From positions 126,856,295 to 126,920,294 of the forward strand of contig CM060977.1 in the NCBI GenBank assembly GCA_030765065.1: DNA of 64,000 nt, read 5' to 3'. The DNA is from Deroplatys truncata. Lineage: Eukaryota; Arthropoda; Insecta; Mantodea; Mantidae. The notes under the pieces are model-generated. The model saw only the letters and a program-made list of their open reading frames with translations. It made no database searches and was not told the DNA's origin. The position numbers and the translations under genes are program-made. The stretch's first letter is position 1. Each line of letters begins with the position of its first letter. Shown here one piece after another: positions 42,734-53,641 of the stretch.

Positions 42734-43933
42734 ACATTCACATGGCTTTCTCCATCCACTTTACTTTTAAATAACGTCTGCAAACTATTCCTGCAACAAT
42801 TTTATTTATTTAACCAACATAAGCCTTTAAAGAAAGAAGATACATTACATATTCCGTTGAACGCGCAAGGAGGATAGTGTAAGCGGAAGCGATAGTTAGA
42901 TGTTTAATAGCGGGCCTCTATATTCTGGCCTTAATATTACATGTTATTTCCATGACTTCCCAAAAACAATGAAAAGAGACAGCACTTTAAGGAAATAACA
43001 AAAGTATTGAAAAAATCTCAAATTCCTGATGCCACAAAGGGGTTATTTAAAATAAATTGCGTGTTTTTTGTGTAGTACGTATTTGTTATCTCTTAAGATT
43101 TACCAGCTATACAAGATTATATAAAATTCCTTGCAGATGGAGAGGACTTCATAGGCTATTCCCAGAAAATCTAAGATGTAAATTCTATTTGTGATGTAAA
43201 AATCTTAAATACCGGGTGTTAAAAAACGTACTCCATATTTTGAGAGGTGGTATTATGAACCAAAACAAAAAAGTCCAGTAAATATGGACTCTCATAGCTT
43301 CTAATGTGATCTGCTTGCGATTACATACGAACTGCACTTGTGAAGCATCTCTAAAGGAAGTGCAGTGTGGTGCCCATTCATAGTAAGACATGCTTCTTTC
43401 CGACGTCTTAGGGAATCATGACTCTCTGAAAAACTCCAGATTGGTCACGGATGCTCTGGCAGGCATTGATGAACCTTCCTGTGGTGTTTGTACATCATTA
43501 ACGGGGGTTGCATACACCAAAAATTTGAAGATAAAACTGCAATATTAAAGCGTTTCATAAACTTATCAAAACACAAACTGATTCCATTAGAACTAATACG
43601 AATAAGCACTTACCCGGAACTGTGAATACATTTTACAGTAACAGATGTTTACTGCATGCTGTATCCATTCATGGACAATAGCAGATGAATGTATCCTCAT
43701 TTGTTCACTGTAGGTCATATATAATAGCAAAGAGCTTGCTGTAGAAAGATGTTTCACAGCAGCGAAGATGAACAAGTGCTCATATCTCTTTACGTATGCA
43801 TTTTAGGGCCCATGTTTACTGGACATTTTTTCTTTTTTTGATCCACACCACCACCTCTCAAAATATGGAAGACTGTTATTTTTGTAACACCTGGTATGTG
43901 GTATTTTAATCAAATTTGTTAGAAGCATTTTTT
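42734..43933 (-). repeat. Y2 repeat split by element N copy 2
   Basis: ACATTCACATGGCTTTCTCC to AATCTTAAATA, then the 683-bp insertion, then TGTGGTATTTTAATCAAATT to GTTAGAAGCATTTTTT, where a Y1 copy starts at a T tract. The hairpin half is missing, replaced by that Y1 copy. Confidence 0.82.
43212..43894 (-). mobile_element. DDE element remnant, family N, copy 2, both ends
   Basis: Long terminal inverted repeats of about 100 bases: left CCGGGTGTTAAAAAACGTAC ... CCATATTTTGAGAGGTGGT, complement of right CCAGGTGTTACAAAAATAAC ... CCATATTTTGAGAGGTGGT. TA at 43,210 and 43,895. The minus strand keeps a degraded transposase tail (NDVQTPQEG, CQSIRDQS, about 43,390-43,520). The Y2 sequence on either side joins exactly when the element and one TA are removed. 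Confidence 0.85.
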
Positions 43934-44745
43934 ACTTTCTCTACTACGTATAGCAAGTAGGGGAAGTACTGCGTTCCACCAAAAAATTCGATACCGAGAT
44001 TTAAACGAAATACATGTTTTGAGGCCTCCTGAATCCAAAAAAAAGTATTTTTGGAAAAATTTCCGTGTGTGTGTCTGTGAACAGCATAACTCAGAATGAA
44101 CATTCCGATAGACAAACTTGGTATTTAGGTTCAGTATCTTCCAGAGATGCGACACGAAGGTTTTCAAGAAAATTCCCCAACCCCAGATTACCCTTTACAT
44201 GAACTTTCTTCGAAAATTTTAATTTTCTCAAAAATGTCTAACGATTTTGGTTAAAATATTATATTCTTAAGATAATTTTATGACAAATAAAATGTATATT
44301 TTGAATTTTCTAGGAATGTCTTCAAAGTATTCATTGTGAACGACTTTTATATAACTGGTAAACGTAAGAGATAGACAAAATTTTACTACACAAAAAAGTA
44401 GATGGCATTAAAATGCACAATTTATGTCATAAAAATTTTTGTTCTTAAGTGAACCGTTTTCGAGATATTGCTTGTTATTCCCTTAAATTTTCCAATATTT
44501 ATACTTTTTCTCAAATGAGAGTTTGTTATTAATTTTTTTGTCTTAAATATGCAAAGAGAATGAAATACTCCACAGCTCTTAAAATATTTGACTATCGCTT
44601 AAAGCCTACCAATTCCCCTTGCATCTACAAGAAAGTTAGGAATAACATTAACATCTCGATTAACATGAAGCATATGGAGAATAAGCGTTTGTAAAAATAG
44701 TTTGTACATGAGTAGAGAAAGACATGTGAGTGTAACACACCGGAC
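43934..44745 (+). repeat. Y1 repeat, full length
   Basis: ACTTTCTCTACTACGTATAG to GTGTAACACACCGGAC. It starts within the T tract of the Y2 copy to its left. Microsatellite is only GTGTGTGTCTG at 44,067-44,078. Confidence 0.9.
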
Positions 44746-44764
44746 TTTTTATTTAGGAATTATT

Positions 44765-45060
44765 TACCATAGAGTAGTTTTCCTACAATTCATTCATAAT
44801 TTTCTCTCTCCATGAATCCATATCTTCTGCGTTTTTATCTGTTAATCCTCTAGACACCATGCTTCTTGGAACCCTGTTCATCCATTCTTCTCTTGGTCTT
44901 CATCGTCCTCTGTTTCCTTGAGCCTCCCATTCTAGCAGCATTCTAATTTTACTATCATTTCCTATTCTTTTCACATGACCGAACCATTTTGAACTTCTCT
45001 CCTTTATTTGCAATACATTCTGGTTACATTATTTCACAAATTTTTGTATGTCTAATTTCA
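44765..45060 (-). pseudogene. LINE tail, minus strand
   Basis: Minus-strand reading: SKWFGHVKRIGNDSKIRMLL, EWEAQGNRGR, PREEWMNRVPRSMVSRG and DKNAEDMDSWREK. This is the C-terminal signature of non-LTR elements (WFGHV.R, GRPR.EW). Two or more frame breaks. It is not the same subfamily as the fragments at 8.1 and 40.8 kb. Confidence 0.7.
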
Positions 45061-45409
45061 TCCATTTTTGAGATTCGAGAAGTCCTCCGCCAAAAATCTT
45101 TCTCTGTTGTTAATAACACTAATCTGCATTTTCAAACCTTTCATCAGATGATTTTTTAAAAGTAGGTGTTCCTGAATCAAGTTTTTACGCTGATTCCTGA
45201 AATAACTTCCGTTTTTTTCTATCACGTCAGGTTTTACACAAAATAAGAAGTAATGTTTTACAATTTTACAAATGAGCGTAGAAAAGTATTCAAATACCAT
45301 TTCACACAGGTAAGTTTTTATTCAAGAACATTTCAAGAATACTCTCAAGAACTGTCCTAATTTATTTCATGGCTACATTATAACAAAACAAGAAGCCCAA
45401 GTGTTTCAT

Positions 45410-45973
45410 TTAATTTTTTTCAAACTTTCTCTTCATTGACTTCCTTGCAGATCCTTGAAGATGACTGTCTCTCCTCAACATCCAACAGTAGTCGGCCATC
45501 ATAGTTTCATTCCATCTCCCCTGGTACCACCTCTCCATTTCCTTAATATCTTGGTGAAAACGTTCACCCTGCTCTTCACTATAATGTCCCAGATTTTTCT
45601 AGAAAGTAGTCGATATGTGCACCTTTACACTCATGTTACAACCCACCTTCTTGAAATTTTCCAACATTGTTTCGACAATGGCCTTGTAATTAGGATCTTT
45701 GTTATTGCATAAGAAGTTTTCAGTAACTGATCGGAAGTCGGTCCATGCTTCTATTTCTGTATCATTCATTGTCTTCTCAAAATCTTTATCCTTCATCAAT
45801 TTCTTTATTTGAGGACCAGCAAAAATTCCAGCCTTTAATTTGTGTTGTGTAATGAAGGGAACTTTCTTGGAAAGATACCTGAAGCAGGGTCCATCCTGTG
45901 GTAAAGCCCTTACAAATTGCTTCACCAAGCCCAATTTTATGTGTAGTGGCGGAAGCAATATCTTTATATCTCT
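45410..45973 (-). pseudogene. broken conserved repeat-borne coding fragment of unknown function
   Basis: Minus strand, starting near 45,973 with KILLPPLHIKLGLVKQFVRA, then FRYLSKKVPFITQHKLKAGI, FAGPQIKKLMKDKDF, NDTEIEAWTDFRSVTENFL, CNMSVKVH, GHYSEEQGERFHQDIKEMER, WYQGRWNETMMADYCWMLRR and a basic end KSMKRKFEKN with the stop at 45,410. From memory this is the C-terminal part of a protein family found in many copies in arthropod and cnidarian genomes, probably carried by a transposable element; I cannot name it. The copy is broken, with about two breaks, and the N-terminal part is missing. Confidence 0.65.
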
Positions 45974-46369
45974 ATATTTTTGAAGTAAAATTGTGAAAAT
46001 AACTGTACGTGAGAAAAAAAAGTAAAAGCAGTTCTGAAATCAGCATAAAACGTGAGTCAGAATCACTTATTAGTTTTCAGTCATCCGATATTATGCCAAC
46101 TAGTGTAATTCTTTTCTTGTTGCCTAATCATTGTCCGTATTTCTGTTTCATACAGTAATGTGCTTTGTACTATTTAATTATAAATGGCTTTTTCGTTATA
46201 TTTAAAATGTCTCTGCTCAACAATATTGAGCTCAACATTCTAATTGTTTTTCTTCTTACACTTATTATTTCTTCTACTTCTAATCTACTAGCTCCAGCTG
46301 ATTCTATGACTAATCCCAAACACTTAAAAATATACTGACCGCCGCCCACTCTGATCGTGGGGATTTCGT
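45974..46369. other. no gene or repeat recognised
   Basis: Nothing supported; some of it could be an unrecognised upstream part of the preceding coding fragment, but I see no matching motif. Confidence 0.35.
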
Positions 46370-46790
46370 GGTTTTCCCCGGATAACATAGGCGAATACTG
46401 GAGTGGTGTATATTATTACGGATTTCCTCTCATTTAATTTTCCTTTCATGTTTCAGGTTGACTCCGAGGCTGTGGTTCGGACAGTGTCGGGCAGATGGCG
46501 CAGAAGTTTGTGATTTGAAACTTCTGTTAGAGGGAAGCTTGACGAGCCTCCATACCTGGGTTGTGTTTCCCTGGTCTCAACAGAGGGACGTCCTCGAGCG
46601 ACTCTCCCGTGACCGGATAGTCAAACCTGAAACTGTTAACGCGTCTCTATCGATTTGCGCAGGCCTATGCAGGCCATACGTCTCCTACGGTTCTCTCACC
46701 TCATCCGTTCCTCCCGTGGCTATACGCACAAAGATCCATTGGGGATGGAGGTGCTAGGTGTCCCCTGTGTTAAGTAGTCCTATCCTATCC
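46370..46790 (+). mobile_element. SINE family S2, head replaced
   Basis: Shares the 4.07-kb copy's body in order: TTTCAGGTTGACTCCGAGGC, GGCAGATGGCGCAG, CTCATCCGTTCCTCCCG, GGAGGTGCTAGGTGTCCCCT and a tandem tail TCCTATCCTATCC. The tRNA-like head is absent; upstream is a CGTGGTTTTCCCCGG / GGCGAATACTGG block like that of family S4. Confidence 0.7.
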
Positions 46791-46858
46791 TCCTAAATAT
46801 ATTGACCATTCTAATTTCCTCATTGATAGCACCTTATTTTCCCTTCGTGTTAGCTTTC

Positions 46859-47106
46859 ACTTTCTCTACTACGTATAGGAATTCGTTATTCATTTTTTTG
46901 TCCTGGTAATGCAAAGAGAATGGAATACTCCACATAGGAACCAGCTCTTAAAATATATGATTATCGCTTAAAGCCTACCAGTTCCCCTTGCATCTACAAG
47001 AAAATTAGCAATAAGATTAACATCTCGATATCTCGATTAACCTGAAACATATGGATAATAAGCGTATGTAAAAAATGGTTTGTACTAGAGTAGTGAAAGT
47101 CAGTGC
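46859..47106 (+). repeat. Y1 repeat reduced to its two ends
   Basis: The hairpin end ACTTTCTCTACTACGTATAG is joined directly to GGAATTCGTTATTCATTT, so about 600 bases of the core are deleted, and the copy then runs normally to AGTAGTGAAAGTCAGTGC. At 248 bases it is the shortest copy with both ends. Confidence 0.88.
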
Positions 47107-47782
47107 ATAAGACGGTTGTTACAGTTTCATTTGAGGCAGGTAAAGGCGAGACTAGAAATTGCGTTGGTAATTGGAGGGCCACAGTCGATGTTTGCGGGAC
47201 GGCGTGTACGAAACAAGTGAATATCGCGCTGCTGGGGGTTTAGTTAATTAATGTGGTGTAGCCTATCTGCATGATGGGGAGGGTGAGGGGGAGGCAAAAC
47301 TGCAACGACTCGTCCAGAGGTCAAGCGCACACCTGCACCCGCTTACGTCGCAGTGCGCAGCATTTTGTCGCGTCCGATCTCTTTTGAACAACTCCGGGTG
47401 TGATTGTCTGAGGCTTTATATTTCATCACTACCAGTAATATCGACACACTAACGCATTTCTCTGCCTAGGTTGTTAGGAAAATTATACACTGCAATGGCG
47501 TGCATGGTATAATTTATTACTACAATAAATCCAAGTAAAAAGGGGTCATTTTCTTTCCAGGAATTGTTTATCATTTATTACATTATAATACATCATTATT
47601 TAATTAATGCAATTCTCCACTAAAATGCTGTACGGTGAACCTAACAGGTTTGTCATACAAAACATCCATAGGCTTTAAGTGTCCTATAAATATAGTTTTC
47701 TTTTAGTTTTGAAGCTATTGCTTTCCTAATGTGAATTTTCTAGTGGTATGTAAAATGCTCCACTCGATTTAAGTTTAAAAAA
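47107..47782. other. no gene recognised; GC-rich patch
   Basis: GC-rich from about 47,130 to 47,420 (GGGGAGGGTGAGGGGGAGGC at 47,276-47,295), unlike its surroundings. Possibly an unrecognised GC-rich transposon such as another hAT relative, but no ends were found. Confidence 0.35.
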
Positions 47783-48585
47783 TCTGATGTATTACACTCA
47801 CATGACTTTCTCTACTCTAGTACAAACCATTTTTTACATACGCTTATTATCCATATCCTTCAGGTTAATCGAGATATCGAGATGTTAATCTTATTGCGAA
47901 TTTTCTTGTAGATGCAAGGGGAATTGATAGGCTTTAAGCGATAGTCAATATTTTAAGAGCTGGTTGCTATGTGGAGTAATCCATTCTCTTTGCATTACCA
48001 GGGCAAAAATGAATAACGAATTCTCATTTGAGAAAAAGTGTAAGTATTGGAAAATTTAAGGGAATAACAAGCAATATCTCGAAAATGATTCACTCAATAA
48101 GAAAATGCATATGACATAAATTGTGTATTTTAACGCGATCCACATTTTTTGTGTAGTAAAATTTTGTCTATCTCTTATGGTTTACCAGTTATGCAAAAGT
48201 CGTTCACAATGAAGAATACTTTTGGACAAATGTCCAGAAAATTCAAGATATACATTTTATTTTTCACGAAAGTATCTTAAACATATGATATTTTAATCAA
48301 AATCGTTAGAGCCATTTTTGAGAAAATAAAAATTTCGAAAAATGTTCCATGTAAAGGGTAATCTGGGGTGGGGAGTGTCTTGAAAACCTTGGTATCGCAT
48401 CTCTAGAAGATACTGTACCTAAATACCAAGTTTGGTGGTTATACGACTCTTCGTTTCTGAGTTCATGTTTCCAAAAATACTTTTTTTTTGGATTAAGGAG
48501 GCCCCATGTATTTCCGGTGAAATCTTGATATGGAATTTTTGGGTGGAATGCAATACTTCCCCTCTTACTATACGTAGGAGAAAGT
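47783..48585 (-). repeat. Y1 repeat, full length
   Basis: TCTGATGTATTACACTCACA to TACGTAGGAGAAAGT. The microsatellite and the AACAGCATAACTC block are lost (sequence passes from CTGAGTT to CATGTTTCC), shortening it to about 0.8 kb. Confidence 0.9.
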
Positions 48586-49445
48586 AAAAATAGGTATGGG
48601 ACTTCGTAACGTCGATACCTCGATATATTCGATACTCGGTGATATCGAAGTATATTTAAAACTTTGAGATAAATCTTCGATAGTTTGAAATGGAAAGATT
48701 TGTATTTTTAAAAATTGTTGCATTTAACTTTATGCTAAATAAGCAATGAAAGGACCTGAGATTTCGCATTATTGCCTCACACATGTCCCCAAAAGGCTGC
48801 TGGACTATAGTTCCCGATAGACCTTGACTGCATTTCCTGTGGCTGAAAGAATGCAATACTCCACAGACTCGTATCTAAATGAAGACATGAAAAACAATGG
48901 GGAAGGAGCACAGGTACTCATGTAGCATGGAGCGTTAACTGAGTAAGAAATGAAGCGGATTTACTAAAGCACTAAATCACGTTTCTGCCATAGCCTGGCT
49001 TGGTGTTTCACTCTCAGCCATTACATTTATGACGCCGGTGAGCAAAATCTGTAAATATAGCAGAAACAAACAGAACTTAAAGAGGTTTGATGATACAGCG
49101 CATGGAAATATTTGCTATTTTTATTTGTTTGAGTTTCATGTAAAGTATATACTTGTTTGCATTCTCAAGATTGCAGCATAGAGTAGAATTTCTAGTATCC
49201 TTAAAAATAAAGTTTTTAGCACACAATATAGTTACATAAAAAGGGAAAAATGAATTTACTATTATTGTTGTTATTATTATTATACTGGTATTGTTATCAG
49301 TCTTACATAACAATGGGCGATATATAACTTGTGCTATTATTAAGATAAAACGAATTACTGCTAATTGGAAAATGTCAAACAGGAGCAACTTCGGAATTAG
49401 CATACAATTACAATTTGGTTATATGCGTTTATACACAGAAAACTA

Positions 49446-50967
49446 CACTGGTGTGCAAAACCTAAGGCCGAGATGGGTAAAGTAACATAAAAATGAATTA
49501 CTTGGTGGAAGTAGATGAAGATGCAGGAGCATGTTGCCAGAGGTCTCTCACACTTACAAAGAAAGTTGGACGTCACATGGCGTGAGTGTAGCGAGCCTAT
49601 AGTGCCAAATGGGTCTGGATCCGCAACACGGGGTAGTTGACGAAACAGAACAAGACGGTGTGTGGTAATTAGCGAGCTGTTACGGTGCAGTGTAGTGGTA
49701 TTCTTCATTGCAACATGGCCCGTAGACACCATTTGGATAACTTCACACGGGGACGAATCATCGGGAAACTGGAAGAAGGATGAAGTAAGACGAGTGTTAC
49801 TCAGGAGTTTGGAATTGCTCACCCCATTGTTTCACGTGAATGGGGAACCTTCCAAACCACAGGCACTGCTGAGGTGGTGGTCACCCACGCTCAACTACAG
49901 CAGCAGATGACCGCTAAATATGCAACAGGCAAGAAGGGATCCACGCCAAACAGCGGGTGCAATTGCAACCACATTTAACAGGATAGCTAGGCAGATAATC
50001 TCACGATACACAGTGGCACGGCAACCACACAGAGGTGGTCTCTTTGGCCGACGGCCAGTACGTTGTGTTCCATTGAAATCCGCACATCGGCGGCACCCTT
50101 TGCGATGGTCCCAAGAGCATTAAAATTGGACCAACGAGGAATGGGGTCGCGTGCTCTTCTAGGATGAGAGTAGATTAAGTCTAAGTAGTAATTCTCGATT
50201 TACCTTATCTGCCGAGAGGTGAAGACACGTAATGAACTCAGAAACATCCTTGAACATGATCGTTTTGGTGGTCCGGGTGTTATGGTTTGGGAAGGCATAA
50301 CGTTGCATGGGCGCGCCGACCTCCAAATCTTTGAACACGGTACGCTCACCAGTCAACGTTATTGTGATACTGTACTCCTTCCCCATGTGCGTCTTTTCAG
50401 GGGTGCAGTTGGCCCTGCCTTCATTTTTATGGATGACAATGCGCGTCCGCATCGAACAGCGCAAGTGAAGGATCTCCTGGAACGAGAGGATATTCGGCGA
50501 ATGGACTGGCCTGCCCGTTCCCCCGATTTAAATCCCATCGAACACGCGTGGGATGCTTTGGGGAGACGCATTGCAGCACATCACATGCACCAACGACCAT
50601 CCAACAGTTGTCAACAGCGCTGGTGGAGGAATGGAACGACCTAGCACAAGGACTGCTTACCAACCTTGTGGCCAGTATGGGAGCACGATGCACAGCATGC
50701 ATTACTGTCTGTGGTGATCATACACCCTTTTAAGCACCATGTATCTGTTTCTATAAATCTAGAGAGCCATCATATGTCGTATTGACTTTAGTGTAGCTTA
50801 TGGTCTATGAATAAAAGTGGCATTTCTGTTCGTCTCATTGCATATTTCGTTTAGTTGCCTACTGTAGCATACCGTAGCAGTACGATTCAAGTTTCATCGA
50901 GCTATGTTGCTTGGCGGTGTCACAGCATGGGAAGAGTACTTTCGTCCTTAGGTTTTGCACACCAGGG
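49446..50967 (+). mobile_element. Tc1-like element, family B, both ends present
   Basis: Inverted ends CACTGGTGTGCAAAACCTAA (left) and complement CCCTGGTGTGCAAAACCTAA (right), continuing GG.CGA; TA at 49,444 and 50,968. About 1.52 kb. Unrelated at sequence level to family A beyond the Tc1 class. The inside holds one decayed transposase. Confidence 0.9.
49715..50733 (+). pseudogene. Tc1 transposase, family B
   Basis: DDE transposase of the Tc1 class, broken. Start MARRHHLDNFTRGRIIGKLE at 49,715, a stop soon after (LEEG*), then TQEFGIAHPIVSREW (HTH). After a frame change: RQTAGAIATTFNRIA, ISRYTVARQPHRGGLFGRRP, RCVPLKSAHRRHPLRWSQEH. The first catalytic block is F*DESRFSL near 50,155-50,180. The C-terminal catalytic part is well kept from about 50,219: RNILEHDRFGGPGVMVWEGI, GPAFIFMDDNARPHRTAQVK (second Asp), MDWPARSPDLNPIEHAWDAL (Glu 34 residues on). 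A further shift near 50,600 precedes the end CITVCGDHTPF. Four or more breaks. Confidence 0.88.
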
Positions 50968-51371
50968 TATTAAGGAAAACAAAATTAAGTGAACAAGTTG
51001 TCGTTACGGATTTTTATTAAGTATGGAGTATGGACGTTCCAAAACATTATAGGTAAGGAGTATCGAGACATAGTAATATCGTTCCATCACTAATCAAAAC
51101 ATTTAACAGTACAAAACGTTTAAATGGGAGTTTCAATATTTTGAGTTTTCGGGATGTGGATATAAATTCTCAGGTAAACTGTACAGAGATTTCATCATGT
51201 AATAATTTTGAGTAATTAACAATGCTCACAAAAAGTAATACAAAAGAAGGTTTAAAATTAAAAGAAGTTCTGATAGTATTTTCATAGTCTTCTGCTTATA
51301 AAGTCATAAATTTAATGTCAATAATGAAAGTGAGTTTTGAAATTATAGACCGAGCATTTTTACTTTCTGTC

Positions 51372-51682
51372 CTGCACCGTGGCGAGGTGGATCGGAGTAT
51401 GGTGCTGTGATTCCCGGCCACGGAATGCGCCCAGGTTCAATCCTACCTATGGATTGCGGGGTTTTGGTTCCGGGTATAGGGCCGGTGCCCACTCAGCATC
51501 GTGAGGAAACTGAGGAGCTGCGATAGTCAGCGTTTCTGGCTTCCAGAGGCAACGTTCCGGTTGGGGAATGCGTGATGCTTGCCACATCCCTTAAACCGTA
51601 TCGGTTGGAGCGTGAGGCCGGCAGTTGGTTTGACAGGCTCAGGCCATTCGCGAGCTATAGTGCCGCAGGATTTATTTATTTT
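51372..51682 (+). mobile_element. tRNA-headed SINE, family S6
   Basis: Head CACCGTGGCGAGGTGGATCG (box A-like) and CCAGGTTCAATCCTACC (box B-like), about 45 bases apart; body GGGTATAGGGCCGGTGCCCA, GAGGAAACTGAGGAGCTGCG, GCGAGCTATAGTGCCGCAGG; short tail TTTATTTATTTTTG. It ends directly at the next Y2 copy. Only copy of this family in the window. Confidence 0.7.
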
Positions 51683-52185
51683 TGCATTCTCTACCACCTA
51701 CGTAGTAGGTAGAATAGGTATTGTATTCCACTCAAAAACTCGATATGGAGATTTCATCGAAAATACATGTTTTGAGGCACCTGAACCTAAAAAAGCGTTT
51801 TTAGAAAAAAGCCCGCTCGTAAGAGTGTGTGTTTGTGACTGAGCACCATTAACTGAAAAAGCAAATGTCGGTTAAATACAAAAAAAATAGTATTTAAATT
51901 CAATATTCTCCAAAGATGTTATACGAAGATTTTCAAGAAAATCCCCCACACCAAACTACCCTTCAAATGGAAAGTTTTTCGAAATTGTTGATTTTTTAAA
52001 GATGGCTCTAATGAGTTTGGTTAAAATTCCATATATTAAAGATATTCACATGACAAATAGCATATTTATCTTGAATTTTCTGGGAATAGTATGTGAAGTC
52101 CTCTTCATTCGAAGGAATTATACATAATCTTGTATAACCGACATACATTTAGCGATAGACAAAAATGCACTACACCAAAATGTAG

Positions 52186-53280
52186 TAACGCACAATAATA
52201 TTTTTACAAAAAGTTTAACAGTTAAAACAACAATAGTCACGAATGAGCTTAGACCTTTTACCTACTTTTTGACATAATCATCAAGTTTCTCAACACATTT
52301 CTCCCATCGTGATACCAGTTTTAATATGCCCTGTTCGTAGAAGTCCGTTTTCTTGGAGTATAGCCATCTGCCAGGAATTTCTTCATGGCACCAAACAGAT
52401 TAAATTCCGATGGCGCAAGTTCCGGATTGTATGGTGGATGCTGGAGCACCTCTCACACAGTGGTCCCGTGTTCAGCAAAGTCCACCATTACAACACCATG
52501 CATATCCCAGAACACCGTCACAGGCACTTTCCTAGCAGACTGAGCCACTTTGAATTTTTTATTGACTGGGAACCAGCATATTTCCACTCCATACTTGCCT
52601 GCTTGGTTTCGGGCGTGTAGTGGTATGCCCACGACTCATCACCAGTGACGATTCCTTTCAGAAAGATTCCCTTCTGCGGCGTACCGCGTTAGGTGATTCA
52701 AGCTCGTCATCATTCGCTGGCCCTTGTGGTTGTCTGTCAGGTTCTTAGGCACCCAGCGAGCACTAACTTTAGGAAATTTCAACGTGTCATGAACAATATT
52801 GTACACTGCACCATAGGAAATGTTGAACTCTTGCGATAAGGTTCGCAGTTGCACACGTCGGTTGTTCAAAATTGCCGCCTCAATGCCTTTGACATTATGC
52901 AGGGTTGCAGCTGTTACCGGCCTCCCGAAGCGTGGCGAATCACTAAGGTTCACACGGCCCTTTAGGAAGAATGCATATCATCTAGAGACATTGCTACGGT
53001 CCATACATGTCACGCATGCCCCTGTGAATATCCCTCTGTTTATGCCCTTTGGCCCACAAATATCGAACCACACCTCTCTGCTCTTCACACGTGGACGACA
53101 GTAACATGCGTGCCATCTTTGTCGAGTAGTTCACGCTTCTATCGCTAGAGCTGCACATTAAACAAGAAATACCCTCTGTAGTGAAAACTTCAATCTATAA
53201 TGTGTGAAATTGCAACATTCCAGCTGAAATACCAAGGCAAAATAAAATTATTGTGTGTTATTTTTCGATCCGCCCTCGCA
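52186..53280 (-). mobile_element. mariner element inserted in Y2
   Basis: The right end (5' of the transposase) keeps a full terminal repeat: TGCGAGGGCGGATCGAAAAA on the minus strand, then TAACACACAATAATTTTATT. The left end keeps only the inner part (TAACGCACAATAATATTTTT) and has lost about the first 20 bases. A different mariner lineage from those at 1.3 and 28.8 kb. Confidence 0.82.
52262..53116 (-). pseudogene. mariner transposase with internal deletion
   Basis: Minus strand: MARMLLSSTCEEQRGVVRYL start at 53,116; FLKGRVNLSDSPRFGRPVTA; NNRRVQLRTLSQEFNISYGA (HTH); ARWVPKNLTDNHKGQRMMTS, the mariner linker motif; a broken copy of the first catalytic region after GNLSERNRHW; VTVFWDMHGVVMVDFAEHGT; then a jump that removes the second Asp block (HDNARPH) and resumes at HPPYNPELAPSEFNLFGAMK, with Glu in place of the third Asp. 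Tail ends EKLDDYVKK at 52,262. Roughly 285 of 345 codons' worth of sequence remain. Confidence 0.85.
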
Positions 53281-53641
53281 TCTTTAAAGCACATAATTTA
53301 TTTCAAATAACTGGCACAAGCCAGATACGAGATATGCGTTATTAATGGTTTGAACTGTTCAATACTTTGACTTTCTTTTAGAATCCTTCGGTATTCAGTT
53401 GTTTCTCGCGATTGCATGGAATGGGTACGAAATTTTAAGGCTGGCATATAGCATCCAGTTCTTAAACATTTGACTATCGCTGCTCTTTGTATCTATAACC
53501 TAATGCGTAATATAGCTATTTATGCAAATTTTTATCCGGATTAAAATTAAGTAGATAGAAAAATAAAGTTCTGTAATCATTCTTTCTAGACCCACTAATA
53601 AACGATAGAGAGTAGAGAAAGGCATGTGAATGTAACACATT

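Larger units (their letters stand above)
48591..51092. mobile_element. possible hAT-like element carrying a Tc1 insertion
   Basis: Left end TAGGTATGGGACTTCGTAAC followed by TCGATACCTCGATA; complement of the right end TAGTGATGGAACGATATTAC followed by TCTCGATACTCC. TAGTGATGGGA plus TCGATA repeats are typical of some hAT termini. Flanking octamers AGTAAAAA and ATCAAAAC match at five of eight positions, so the target duplication is weak. No transposase is recognised. Subtracting the Tc1 leaves just under 1 kb. Confidence 0.4.
51684..53641 (+). repeat. Y2 repeat split by a mariner
   Basis: Hairpin end TCTCTACCACCTACGTAGTA to CACCAAAATGTAG near 52,185; about 1.1 kb of mariner; then TCTTTAAAGCACATAATTTA to GGCATGTGAATGTAACACAT. 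Without the mariner the copy is about 860 bases, normal for Y2. Confidence 0.85.
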
